Origin: Pseudomonadota bacterium
GTDB lineage: Bacteria; Pseudomonadota; Alphaproteobacteria; Rhizobiales; Beijerinckiaceae
Length of the DNA: 64,000 nucleotides
NCBI GenBank assembly: GCA_023450615.1
Contig: JAEXGT010000047.1
Span: 77,294 to 141,293 of the forward strand
Reading direction: 5' to 3'
The position numbers were made by a program, and so were the translations under genes. The stretch's first letter is position 1. Each line of letters opens with the position of its first letter. The notes beneath the pieces were generated by a model. The model did no database searches and was not told the origin of the DNA. It saw nothing but the letters and a program-made list of their open reading frames with translations. Positions 24,527 to 31,318 of this stretch are shown here, piece after piece.

Positions 24527-25204
24527 ATGAATGTGCTGGTCTTTGCTTCGCGGAAAGGCGGCTCGGGTAAGAGCACGCTCGCTGCACATCTCGCGAGCTA
24601 TATTGCCAATCCGTCCCGCAAGACGCTGCTGATCGACAACGACCCGCAGGGATCCTTGTCTCTTTGGCACAAGATCCGCGATCAGGAGTTTCTCGGCCTG
24701 AAGCATAATGTGCGGAATCTGGGCGATGCGCTGCGGGACGCCAAGCGCGACGGTTACGAATGGGTTCTCATCGATACCCCGCCGAACAAGTCGCCGATCG
24801 TCGCCGAGGCGATCAAGCACGCGACGCTCGTCATCATTCCAGCACGTGCGAGCCTGTTCGACATTGCGGCTCTTCAGGACACGGTTCAGCTCGCTCGTGA
24901 GATGCGCAAGCCCTATGCTGCGGTGATCAACGCCGCTCCGGCCAAGCATGGCGACAAGGAAGACCCGGTGGTGGCCGATGCGCGCGGCGCGCTGAACGCG
25001 CTTCAGGTTCCCGTCTGGGCTGGCCAGATCACCCATCGCCCCGAGCTGACCCTGTCTCTCGCGACGGGCGAAGGCGCCCGGGAGTACAAGCCGAACTCGC
25101 AGGGTGCCGAGGAAATCGGACGTCTTTGGACGGCTCTCGAGCGTTCGCTCAATGCCATTCACAACACCTATAAGAAGGCCGGCAATTCCTCGCGCGCCGC
25201 GTGA
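24527..25204 (+). CDS. Orphan ParA/MinD-family ATPase
   Basis: The 225-residue protein has the deviant Walker A KGGSGKST (residues 11-18), the DNDPQGS switch and WVLIDTPPN as Walker B. It is a dimerising ATPase of the ParA family, used to place DNA or large protein assemblies. No parB or parS-like partner lies beside it. TGAGGAG serves as ribosome binding site, and a strong terminator ends the gene, so it is monocistronic. The cargo is unknown; candidates in this group include carboxysome-, chemoreceptor- or polymer-granule-placing ATPases. Its presence about 9 kb from phaC is not evidence of a link. Confidence 0.88.
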   Translation: MNVLVFASRKGGSGKSTLAAHLASYIANPSRKTLLIDNDPQGSLSLWHKIRDQEFLGLKHNVRNLGDALRDAKRDGYEWVLIDTPPNKSPIVAEAIKHATLVIIPARASLFDIAALQDTVQLAREMRKPYAAVINAAPAKHGDKEDPVVADARGALNALQVPVWAGQITHRPELTLSLATGEGAREYKPNSQGAEEIGRLWTALERSLNAIHNTYKKAGNSSRAA

Positions 25205-25230
25205 CGGACAGGTTGGTTCTTCTCAAGGAA

Positions 25231-25257
25231 AAGGCGGCTTCATAGCCGCCTTTTTTG
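25231..25257 (+). terminator. Rho-independent terminator of the ParA-like gene
   Basis: AAGGCGGCT (25231-25239) pairs with AGCCGCCTT (25244-25252), followed by further T residues. Confidence 0.9.
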
Positions 25258-25338
25258 TTGTCCGATCCTAAGCCCTTATCGCAGACCGGTTCATCCTGGC
25301 GTGATGAGGAAGGCGAGTGCTGCGCCTTTAGAAAGCGA

Positions 25339-25366
25339 GATCACCGGCACAAGGCCGGTGATGACG
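25339..25366 (-). repeat. REP-like palindromic repeat
   Basis: Read on the minus strand this is CGTCATCACCGGCCTTGTGC followed by CGGTGATC. It shares the CGTCAT...CCGG.CTTGT..CCGG pattern with the units at 31221-31303 and 40101-40132. It lies between the terminator of the ParA-like gene and the 3' end of the metY-like gene. Confidence 0.55.
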
Positions 25367-25386
25367 TGGTCAATCGCTCTAGGGGC

Positions 25387-26670
25387 TTAAGCCGCATCCA
25401 GCGCCTGGTTGAGATCTTCGATCAGGTCTTCCGTATCTTCCAGGCCGATGGACAGGCGCACCACTTCGGGGCCCGCGCCTGCCTGGGTCTTCTGTTCGTC
25501 CGTAAGCTGCCGGTGGGTGGTCGAGGCCGGGTGGATCACAAGCGAGCGTGTGTCGCCGATATTGGCCAAGTGAGAGAACAGCTTGAGATTCGATACCAGC
25601 TTTACGCCTGCCTCGTAGCCGTCCTTCAGGCCGAAGGTGAACACGGCGCCTGCGCCCTTCGGGCAATATTGCTTGGCGAGGTTGTGGTACCGGTCCGAGC
25701 GGAGACCGGGATAGCTGACCCACGACACCTTGCTGTGATTGGACAAGTGCTCTGCCACCGCCAAGGCGTTGTCAGAGTGGCGTTGCATGCGCAGCGGTAG
25801 GGTCTCGATGCCATTGAGGATCAGGAAGGCGTTGAACGGGGAGAGCGCCGGGCCGAGATCGCGCAGGCCGAGCACGCGGCAGGCAATGGCGAAGCCGAAA
25901 TTGCCGAAGGTTTCACCCAGCACCATGCCGCCATATTCCGGACGCGGCTTGGAGAGCATGGGATAGCGGTCGTCACCGGCGAAATTGAACGTGCCGCCAT
26001 CCACGATCAGACCGCCGACGGAATTGCCGTGGCCGCCAAGGAACTTGGTGGCCGAATGCACGACGATGTCGGCGCCATGCTCAAACGGGCGGATCAGGTA
26101 AGGCGAGGCCATTGTGTTGTCGACGATGAACGGAATACGGTGCTTCTTGGCGATGGCCGCAATCGCTTGAAGATCCACGATCACGCCGCCGGGATTAGCG
26201 ATGGATTCGACGAAGATCGCCTTAGTGCGCGGGGTGATGGCAGCCTCGAAGGTCGAGGGATCATCGGAATCTGCCCAAATCACGTTCCAGCCGAAGTTCT
26301 TGTAAGCGTGATTGAACTGATTGATCGAGCCCCCATAGAGCTTGCGGGCCGCGATGAACTCGTCTCCTGGCTGAAGCAAGGTATGGAAGGTCAGGAACTC
26401 CGCGGCATGGCCCGAAGCGACCGCGAGTGCTGCCGTGCCGCCCTCGAGGGCTGCTACGCGCTCTTCCAGAACGGCGCAGGTCGGGTTGCCGATGCGCGAA
26501 TAGATGTTGCCGAAGGCCTGGAGACCGAAAAGCGAGGCCGCATGATCCACGTCGTCGAACACGAAGGACGTGGTCTGATAGATCGGCGTCGCTCGGGCGC
26601 CCGTCGCGGCATCGGGGGCAGCCCCCGCGTGAATGGCAAGCGTGTTGAAGCCTGGCAAACGATCAGACAT
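25387..26670 (-). CDS. metY: O-acetylhomoserine sulfhydrylase/aminocarboxypropyltransferase
   Basis: The 427-residue PLP enzyme makes homocysteine (or methionine) from O-acetylhomoserine and sulfide (or methanethiol). Family marks are YSRIGNPTCAVLEERVAALE, the PLP motif HSATKFLGGHG with Lys209, and PGLRSDRYHNLA with VIHPASTTHRQL near the C-terminus. The length (about 430) and the insert around residues 230-260 favour the MetY type over the shorter cystathionine enzymes. It lies 97 bp downstream of a CoA-binding protein gene on the same strand. Upstream are two palindromes but no SAM riboswitch that I can recognise. Confidence 0.93.
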   Translation of the reverse strand: MSDRLPGFNTLAIHAGAAPDAATGARATPIYQTTSFVFDDVDHAASLFGLQAFGNIYSRIGNPTCAVLEERVAALEGGTAALAVASGHAAEFLTFHTLLQPGDEFIAARKLYGGSINQFNHAYKNFGWNVIWADSDDPSTFEAAITPRTKAIFVESIANPGGVIVDLQAIAAIAKKHRIPFIVDNTMASPYLIRPFEHGADIVVHSATKFLGGHGNSVGGLIVDGGTFNFAGDDRYPMLSKPRPEYGGMVLGETFGNFGFAIACRVLGLRDLGPALSPFNAFLILNGIETLPLRMQRHSDNALAVAEHLSNHSKVSWVSYPGLRSDRYHNLAKQYCPKGAGAVFTFGLKDGYEAGVKLVSNLKLFSHLANIGDTRSLVIHPASTTHRQLTDEQKTQAGAGPEVVRLSIGLEDTEDLIEDLNQALDAA

Positions 26671-26705
26671 GGCGGGAGCCCTTTTCCTTTTGGACGTAAC
26701 GGTGT

Positions 26706-26733
26706 GTTCTCTTTAAAGAACGAAATGTTCGTT
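26706..26733. promoter_or_regulatory. Candidate operator in front of metY
   Basis: AACGAA-ATG-TTCGTT (26719-26733) is a perfect 6-bp inverted repeat, and the neighbouring 26706-26721 is a near-palindrome centred on TTTAAA. They lie about 36-63 bp upstream of the metY start, where a regulator site would be expected. Confidence 0.4.
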
Positions 26734-26767
26734 AGGTCAAGGAGGGGAAGGAGCTTCGCTTTAAGAC

Positions 26768-27292
26768 TTATGGGCGATTGAGACCGAGCTTCTGAAAGCC
26801 CTTTCCAGAGAGAACCGGCTTCTTGGAACTCAGCATGCGCGAGTTCACGCCCTGCCAGGAAATCTCGCCGGAGAGACGGCCGAACTCGATCTTGGGGCAA
26901 CGATCCATCACCACCTTGATTCCCTTGGCTTCGGCTTTGGCTGCGGCTTCATCGTTGCGCACGGAGAGCTGCATCCAGATCACTTTGGGCAGGGGATCCA
27001 GCGCCAGAGCCTCATCCGTAATCGGACCCGCTGCCTCCGAATTGCGGAAGATCTCGACCATGTCGATGGGGCCGGGCACCTCAGCGAGCGAGCCATAAAC
27101 CCTCTTGCCCAGCAGTTCGCCGCCTGCGAGGCCTGGATTGACGGGAATCACGTCGTAGCCGCGCTCCAGCAGGTACTTGGTGACGATCCAACTCGGACGG
27201 GCCGGATTGGCCGAAGCGCCCACCAGTGCAATGGTCTTCGTGCCGTTGAGAATGCCGCGGATGTAATCGTTCGGGTAATTGCTGTGATCCAT
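26768..27292 (-). CDS. CoA-binding domain protein (YccU-like)
   Basis: The 174-residue protein has a CoA-binding Rossmann fold: TIALVGASANPARPSWIVTK with the nucleotide-binding loop, then GYDVIPVNPG and KVIWMQLSVRNDEAA, ending KVVMDRCPKIEFGRL. Start 27292 (MDHSNYPNDYI) fits the family better than 27343. Its neighbour metY follows on the same strand, and this pairing recurs in related bacteria to my recollection. The ligand and role are unknown. Confidence 0.85.
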   Translation of the reverse strand: MDHSNYPNDYIRGILNGTKTIALVGASANPARPSWIVTKYLLERGYDVIPVNPGLAGGELLGKRVYGSLAEVPGPIDMVEIFRNSEAAGPITDEALALDPLPKVIWMQLSVRNDEAAAKAEAKGIKVVMDRCPKIEFGRLSGEISWQGVNSRMLSSKKPVLSGKGFQKLGLNRP

Positions 27293-27341
27293 GGCGGCAA
27301 CGTATGGGATAGGGCAGGGTAGTTCAACGGGCATTTCGCGC

Positions 27342-27785
27342 ATGGCAATGCATCATCCGATCATGACGAAGGATGACTTGGCGGTCTTTCTGGACCGGGA
27401 GTTTCCTCAAATGCATATCGGCGGGCAGACATACTTCATTGAAGAGGTTGGGCCGCTCTCTGCGCGGATGCGCATGACTTATCACGAGCGGCACCTTCGT
27501 CCGGGCGGCACCATCTCGGGGCCATCGATGATGGCCCTTGCTGATCTCGCGCTTTATGCGGCGATCCTCGCCCATATCGGCCCGGTGGCGCTTGCCGTCA
27601 CCTCGAGCCTCAATTTCAATTTTCTGCGCAAGCCCGAGCCGCGCGATCTGATCGGAGAGTGCAGGCTATTCAAGCTCGGCAAGCGCCTCGCCGTGGGCGA
27701 GGTCTCGATCTTCTCAGATGGCAACCCGGATATGGTCTGCCATGCGACCGGGACTTATTCCATTCCGGGCCGTACAAAGGATTAG
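27342..27785 (+). CDS. PaaI-family hotdog-fold thioesterase
   Basis: The 147-residue protein shows the hotdog pattern: LRPGGTISGPSMMALADLAL, in which the central helix and active-site region lie, then VTSSLNFNFLRKPEPRDLIG and the strand HATGTYSIP. Such enzymes hydrolyse acyl-CoA thioesters. The start is uncertain: ATG 27342 (MAMHHPIMTKDD) or ATG 27363; a start at 27291 would collide with the divergent gene. It is followed after 2 bp by a small secreted protein gene. Confidence 0.8.
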   Translation: MAMHHPIMTKDDLAVFLDREFPQMHIGGQTYFIEEVGPLSARMRMTYHERHLRPGGTISGPSMMALADLALYAAILAHIGPVALAVTSSLNFNFLRKPEPRDLIGECRLFKLGKRLAVGEVSIFSDGNPDMVCHATGTYSIPGRTKD

Positions 27786-27787
27786 GA

Positions 27788-28255
27788 ATGAAGCCTCTTC
27801 TGCTTGCCTTGATGACCTTGCACGCTTTGCCTATGGCAGGTGCCATTGCCGCAGACTACAACTGGCATGCTGTCGAATGGCGGCAGGACAGAATTGAATA
27901 TGGAGTTCCTGAAACAGACAACCGTCTCCTAGGGTTAGAGTGTACTGCAGCCGGGAGGGTTGTGTTGTGGGGGCCTATTCCTGGCAGTAACTGGGAGTTT
28001 TCTGATGGTCGGGAAGTTACCGTTTCCCTGAGAGCCGGAAGTTTGAAGCGCTATGTTCGCGGCCATATGGGAGAAGCTGGAAACGGCATAAACTTCGTTG
28101 TCATGCTGTCGCCCAAGAGTCCTTTCCTCGCACAGCTCCGCTCTGGAAAGAGCTTAGAGATAGCTCATTCGGGTAACCGCTACCAAATAACTGGCCGTGG
28201 TGGGGAAACGCTCATCGAAAAGTTGCTCTCCGCTTGCCAAAAGGGCGGCTTATGA
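27788..28255 (+). CDS. Hypothetical secreted protein, 155 residues
   Basis: ATG 27788 has AAAGGA 6 nt upstream and gives a clean signal peptide (MKPLLLALMTLHALPMAGAI, cleavage after IAA). The mature protein has two cysteines (LECTAAG and LSACQKG) that could form a disulfide, and strand-rich segments. I recognise no family. Codon choice is more AT-rich than in neighbours, which may mean recent arrival. It follows the thioesterase gene by 2 bp, and its end overlaps the convergent GST gene by 6 bp. Confidence 0.65.
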   Translation: MKPLLLALMTLHALPMAGAIAADYNWHAVEWRQDRIEYGVPETDNRLLGLECTAAGRVVLWGPIPGSNWEFSDGREVTVSLRAGSLKRYVRGHMGEAGNGINFVVMLSPKSPFLAQLRSGKSLEIAHSGNRYQITGRGGETLIEKLLSACQKGGL

Positions 28256-28891
28256 GCCTACCTTATCCTTTTGCTCAGCCACTAGCGCATCATCGATCTC
28301 CCGCGCGCGGATAGCCGCCGGGCGTGAGGCGATGCGTTGCCAATAGGCTTCGAAGGTGGGGCGTTTTTCGAGCGTACCGAACATCATGCCCCAGCCGATC
28401 TGCGAGCCGACATAGACATCCGCCGCGCTGAAGCTGTCGCCGGCGATATAGTCGGATTGGGTGACGGCGTATTCGAGCGCGCTCACGACATCCTCGACGG
28501 AGCCGTAGCCGACCATCCGGCGCCGTTCGTCCGGCACAGTGAAGCCGAGGGCCGTGTTGCTGAGGGCAGCCTCCACCGGACCGGCAGCGAAGAACATCCA
28601 GCGGTAATACGGACCACGGCGGGCATCGCCCTGGGGCGGCGCAAGCCCTGCCTCCGGAAAAGCGTCCGCCAGATAGGCGCAGATAGCGGCGGCTTCGCTG
28701 ACGACTGTACCTTTATGGATGATGGTCGGAACCTTTCCCATGGGGTTGAAAGCCTTGTAATCCGGGCTTTTCATGGTGGTGCCGAATTCCAGGATCTCGG
28801 TCCTGTAAGGCTGGCCAACCTCTTCGAGCATCCAGCGGACGATCCGCCCCCGCGACATAGGATTGGTGTAGAAGATGAGATCTTCGGCCAT
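28250..28891 (-). CDS. Glutathione S-transferase family protein
   Basis: The 213-residue protein has the thioredoxin-like N-domain (MAEDLIFYTNPMSRGRIVRW), with KVPTIIHKGTVVSEAAAICA carrying the cis-proline and the SEAAAI glutathione-binding motif, and an all-helical C-domain (FSAADVYVGSQIGWGM). Ser15 in the NPMSRGR loop is the likely catalytic position. ATG 28891 is preferred because AGGAA lies 6 nt upstream; ATG 28897 is the alternative. Two matching palindromes lie about 75-110 bp upstream, so expression is probably regulated. Confidence 0.9.
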   Translation of the reverse strand: MAEDLIFYTNPMSRGRIVRWMLEEVGQPYRTEILEFGTTMKSPDYKAFNPMGKVPTIIHKGTVVSEAAAICAYLADAFPEAGLAPPQGDARRGPYYRWMFFAAGPVEAALSNTALGFTVPDERRRMVGYGSVEDVVSALEYAVTQSDYIAGDSFSAADVYVGSQIGWGMMFGTLEKRPTFEAYWQRIASRPAAIRAREIDDALVAEQKDKVGS

Positions 28892-28962
28892 CGGCATTTC
28901 CTGAGAGAAAGAGAGTCGGGCGGTGACTAACGCTGACTTTCATACTGAGGTTCTGCAAATGT

Positions 28963-29002
28963 ATGTGGTATTATTAAACCACATTAGCGGTATTTAAATA
29001 CC
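28963..29002. promoter_or_regulatory. Tandem palindromic operators upstream of the GST gene
   Basis: The site at 28967-28980 reads GGTATTATTAAACC, and its outer arms extend to ATGTGGT/ACCACAT. The site at 28989-29002, GGTATTTAAATACC, is a perfect 14-nt palindrome. The two share the GGTATT...A.ACC frame, and their centres are 22 bp apart, two helical turns. This is the layout of a dimeric regulator binding twice on one face of the DNA. They could serve the GST gene (start 28891) or the divergent rplM promoter. Confidence 0.5.
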
Positions 29003-29064
29003 TTAGTAGATTAAGTCGTTGATTTATAATGGATTGCTGGTTTGGTGTCGTGGCATAAGGGGCG

Positions 29065-29093
29065 TTGACTTGTGGTCTGAAAATCACTAAACA
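29065..29093 (+). promoter_or_regulatory. Sigma-70-type promoter of rplM-rpsI
   Basis: TTGACT (29065-29070) and TAAACA (29088-29093) are separated by exactly 17 bp. The site lies 86 bp before the rplM start, leaving a leader of about 80 nt. Confidence 0.5.
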
Positions 29094-29105
29094 CCCTCTC
29101 ACTCG

Positions 29106-29160
29106 CCGCCGCATCTCGCGGCGGTTTGTCGTTTTTCAGAACCTGAGCCCGATAGGGCTC
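29106..29160 (+). promoter_or_regulatory. Structured rplM leader with a terminator-like hairpin
   Basis: CCGCCGC/GCGGCGG (29106-29124, 5-nt loop) is followed by TTTGTCGTTTTT, the form of a Rho-independent terminator, yet it lies between the promoter and the gene. A second hairpin, GAGCCC/GGGCTC (29145-29160), lies just before the ribosome binding region. Together they could be an attenuator for the ribosomal protein operon, perhaps bound by L13 or S9. Confidence 0.5.
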
Positions 29161-29178
29161 TCAACGGGAACCAGCGCA

Positions 29179-29643
29179 ATGAAGACTACGACTTCGCTGA
29201 AGCCCGCCGAGGTCGAGAAGAAGTGGGTTGTGATCGACGCAACGGGCCTCGTGGTAGGCCGCCTTGCTTCGGTCGTTGCGATGCGCCTGCGCGGTAAGCA
29301 CAAGGCAAGCTACACGCCCCACGTCGACTGCGGCGACAACGTCATCGTCATCAACGCCGATAAGGTGGTGTTCACCGGCCGCAAGCGCGAGCAGAAGGTG
29401 TACTATCACCACACCGGCTATCCGGGCGGTATCAAGGAGCGCACCGCGCGCTTCATCCTCGAGGGTCGCTTCCCTGAGCGCGTCGTCGAGAAGGCCGTGG
29501 AGCGTATGCTCCCCCGCGGTCCGCTTTTCCGCCAGATCATGGGCAACCTGCGCGTCTACGGCGGCGCTGAGCATCCGCATACCGCTCAGCAGCCGGAAGT
29601 CCTGGACGTCGGTTCCCTCAATGCCAAGAACGTGAGGGCCTAA
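29179..29643 (+). CDS. rplM: 50S ribosomal protein L13
   Basis: The 154-residue protein is L13 of the large ribosomal subunit, an early assembly protein. The family body is complete: WVVIDATGLVVGRLASVVAM, LRGKHKASYTPHVDCGDNV, YYHHTGYPGGIKERTA and RMLPRGPLFRQIMGNLRVY. The start at 29179 (MKTTTSLKPAEVEKKW) is the usual one in alphaproteobacteria; a frame reading further upstream would run through the leader hairpins. rpsI follows after 3 bp, as in most bacteria. Confidence 0.97.
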   Translation: MKTTTSLKPAEVEKKWVVIDATGLVVGRLASVVAMRLRGKHKASYTPHVDCGDNVIVINADKVVFTGRKREQKVYYHHTGYPGGIKERTARFILEGRFPERVVEKAVERMLPRGPLFRQIMGNLRVYGGAEHPHTAQQPEVLDVGSLNAKNVRA

Positions 29644-29646
29644 TCC

Positions 29647-30123
29647 ATGGCGACCCTTCAGTCTCTCGCCGATCTGGGCACCAACACCCAGAACGCCGCT
29701 CCGGAAGCTCCGAAGCATGTCCAGAAGCTCGACTCCCTGGGTCGCGCTTACGCCACCGGCAAGCGTAAGGACGCTGTCGCTCGCGTGTGGATTAAGCCCG
29801 GCTCCGGCAAGATCATCATCAACGACCGTGCTGTCGAAGTTTACTTCGCTCGTCCGGTTCTCCGCCTGATCCTGTCGCAGCCGCTGCAGATCGTTCAGCG
29901 CGAAGGCCAGTACGACATCGTCGTGAACGTCAACGGCGGCGGCCTCTCGGGCCAAGCCGGTGCGGTTCGCCACGGCCTCGCCAAGGCGCTGACCTACTAC
30001 GAGCCGGAGCTTCGCGGCCCGCTCAAGAAGGAAGGCTTCCTGACCCGCGATTCGCGCGTCGTCGAGCGTAAGAAGTACGGCAAGGCCAAGGCCCGCCGCA
30101 GCTTCCAGTTCTCGAAGCGCTAA
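29647..30123 (+). CDS. rpsI: 30S ribosomal protein S9
   Basis: The 158-residue protein is S9 of the small subunit; its C-terminal tail reaches the P-site tRNA. The body (GRAYATGKRKDAVARVWIKP, GGGLSGQAGAVRHGLAKAL) and the conserved tail ending KARRSFQFSKR are intact. The N-terminal extension of about 30 residues is normal in alphaproteobacteria. It forms one operon with rplM and ends at a strong terminator. Confidence 0.97.
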   Translation: MATLQSLADLGTNTQNAAPEAPKHVQKLDSLGRAYATGKRKDAVARVWIKPGSGKIIINDRAVEVYFARPVLRLILSQPLQIVQREGQYDIVVNVNGGGLSGQAGAVRHGLAKALTYYEPELRGPLKKEGFLTRDSRVVERKKYGKAKARRSFQFSKR

Positions 30124-30146
30124 TCGCTTCCGGACTTGTTTTCGAA

Positions 30147-30176
30147 AAGGGCGGCTCCCGGGCCGCCCTTTTTTGT
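30147..30176 (+). terminator. Rho-independent terminator of rplM-rpsI
   Basis: AAGGGCGGC (30147-30155) pairs with GCCGCCCTT (30162-30170), followed by TTTTG and more T residues. Confidence 0.92.
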
Positions 30177-30242
30177 TTTCTGCGGACTATATTGGCGTTA
30201 TGCCGCTTGCAACCTTCGGCGCCCCAGGTGAACGGATCGACC

Positions 30243-31211
30243 ATGACAACCATGACCCAGAACTCCTCGGCTCTCGGCCAGCAGACGAAAACCGTCTTCA
30301 TCGACGGCGAGGCGGGGACCACCGGCCTCGGCATCCGTGAACGCTTGAAGGATGTGGCGGGCGTTGCCATCCGCAGCATCGATCCCGCGCGCCGCAAGGA
30401 CCCGGAAGCCAAGCGCGAGATTTTGGCGGATGTGGATCTCGTCGTGCTCTGCCTGCACGATGATGCTGCGCGCGAGACGGTTTCTCTCGTCGATAGCTTG
30501 TCCGGCAGGAAGCCGAAAATCCTCGATGCCAGCACCGCCCACCGCGTTGCGCCGGGCTGGGAATACGGATTCTCGGAGCTGTCTTTATCCCAGAAGCAGG
30601 CTGTGGCTTCCGCCGAGCGGGTCGCTAATCCCGGCTGCTACCCGACAGGCGCTATCGCGCTTCTGCGCCCGCTCGTGGATGTTGGGCTCATTCCCGCCGA
30701 TTATCCAATCAGCGTGAACGCGGTCAGCGGATATAGCGGCGGCGGGCGATCCATGATCGAGGCCTATGAGGCCGGCACGGCTCCCGCCTTTGAACTCTAT
30801 GGTCTCGGCTTCGAGCACAAGCATGTGCCCGAATTGCAGAAGTACACCGGCCTGACGCGCCGCCCGATCTTCATTCCCTCCGTCGGCAATTTCCGGCAGG
30901 GAATGCTGGTGAGCATCCCGCTCCATCTCGACCTGCTGCCCGGCAAGCCGAAAACGGCTGATCTGGAGAGGGCGCTGATCGAGCGGTATCAGGGCGGCGG
31001 TCTGGTGAGCGTCGTGCCCACCATATCCGAAGGCAAAAAGATCGAGCGCATTGAGCCCGAGGCGTTGAATGACACCGATCGCCTTGAGCTCTTCGTGTTC
31101 CAGCACGACAGCTATAACCATGCCGTGCTGGTGGCCCGCCTCGACAATCTCGGCAAGGGTGCATCGGGCGCGGCAGTGCAGAACATCCAGCTTATGCTGG
31201 GACTTATCTGA
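30243..31211 (+). CDS. argC: N-acetyl-gamma-glutamyl-phosphate reductase, short (type 2) form
   Basis: The 322-residue NADPH enzyme catalyses the third step of arginine synthesis. It starts with the nucleotide loop IDGEAGTTGLGIRERL, as in the short type-2 ArgC, and the catalytic cysteine is Cys132 in ANPGCYPTGAIALL. The histidine of FEHKHVPELQKYTG is the likely general base. ATG 30243 is chosen because GAACGGA lies upstream. Position after rplM-rpsI is common in Rhizobiales. A paired inverted repeat element follows the stop. Confidence 0.93.
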   Translation: MTTMTQNSSALGQQTKTVFIDGEAGTTGLGIRERLKDVAGVAIRSIDPARRKDPEAKREILADVDLVVLCLHDDAARETVSLVDSLSGRKPKILDASTAHRVAPGWEYGFSELSLSQKQAVASAERVANPGCYPTGAIALLRPLVDVGLIPADYPISVNAVSGYSGGGRSMIEAYEAGTAPAFELYGLGFEHKHVPELQKYTGLTRRPIFIPSVGNFRQGMLVSIPLHLDLLPGKPKTADLERALIERYQGGGLVSVVPTISEGKKIERIEPEALNDTDRLELFVFQHDSYNHAVLVARLDNLGKGASGAAVQNIQLMLGLI

Positions 31212-31220
31212 AAAGCGCCG

Positions 31221-31303
31221 CGTCGTGGCCGGGCTTGTCCCGGCCATTCATGTCTAGCAAGCGATTCAAGACATGGGTGCCCGCAACAAGTGCGGGCATG
31301 ACG
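31221..31303. repeat. Inverted pair of REP-like units (BIME-like element)
   Basis: Unit one (31221-31255, CGTCGTGGCCGGGCTTGTCC onward) and unit two (31269-31303, opposite orientation, ending GTGCGGGCATGACG) are about 35 nt each and largely complementary, with a 13-nt spacer. The pair would fold into one long hairpin. It lies in the 107-bp gap between the convergent argC and FAH genes, a typical place for such elements. A related single unit lies at 40101. Confidence 0.75.
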
Positions 31304-31318
31304 AATGTGTCTTCAGCT

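Noticed and set aside
26671..26767. SAM-II or SAM/SAH riboswitch in front of metY.
   Set aside because: I could not match the conserved pseudoknot sequences by eye; only DNA palindromes are visible.
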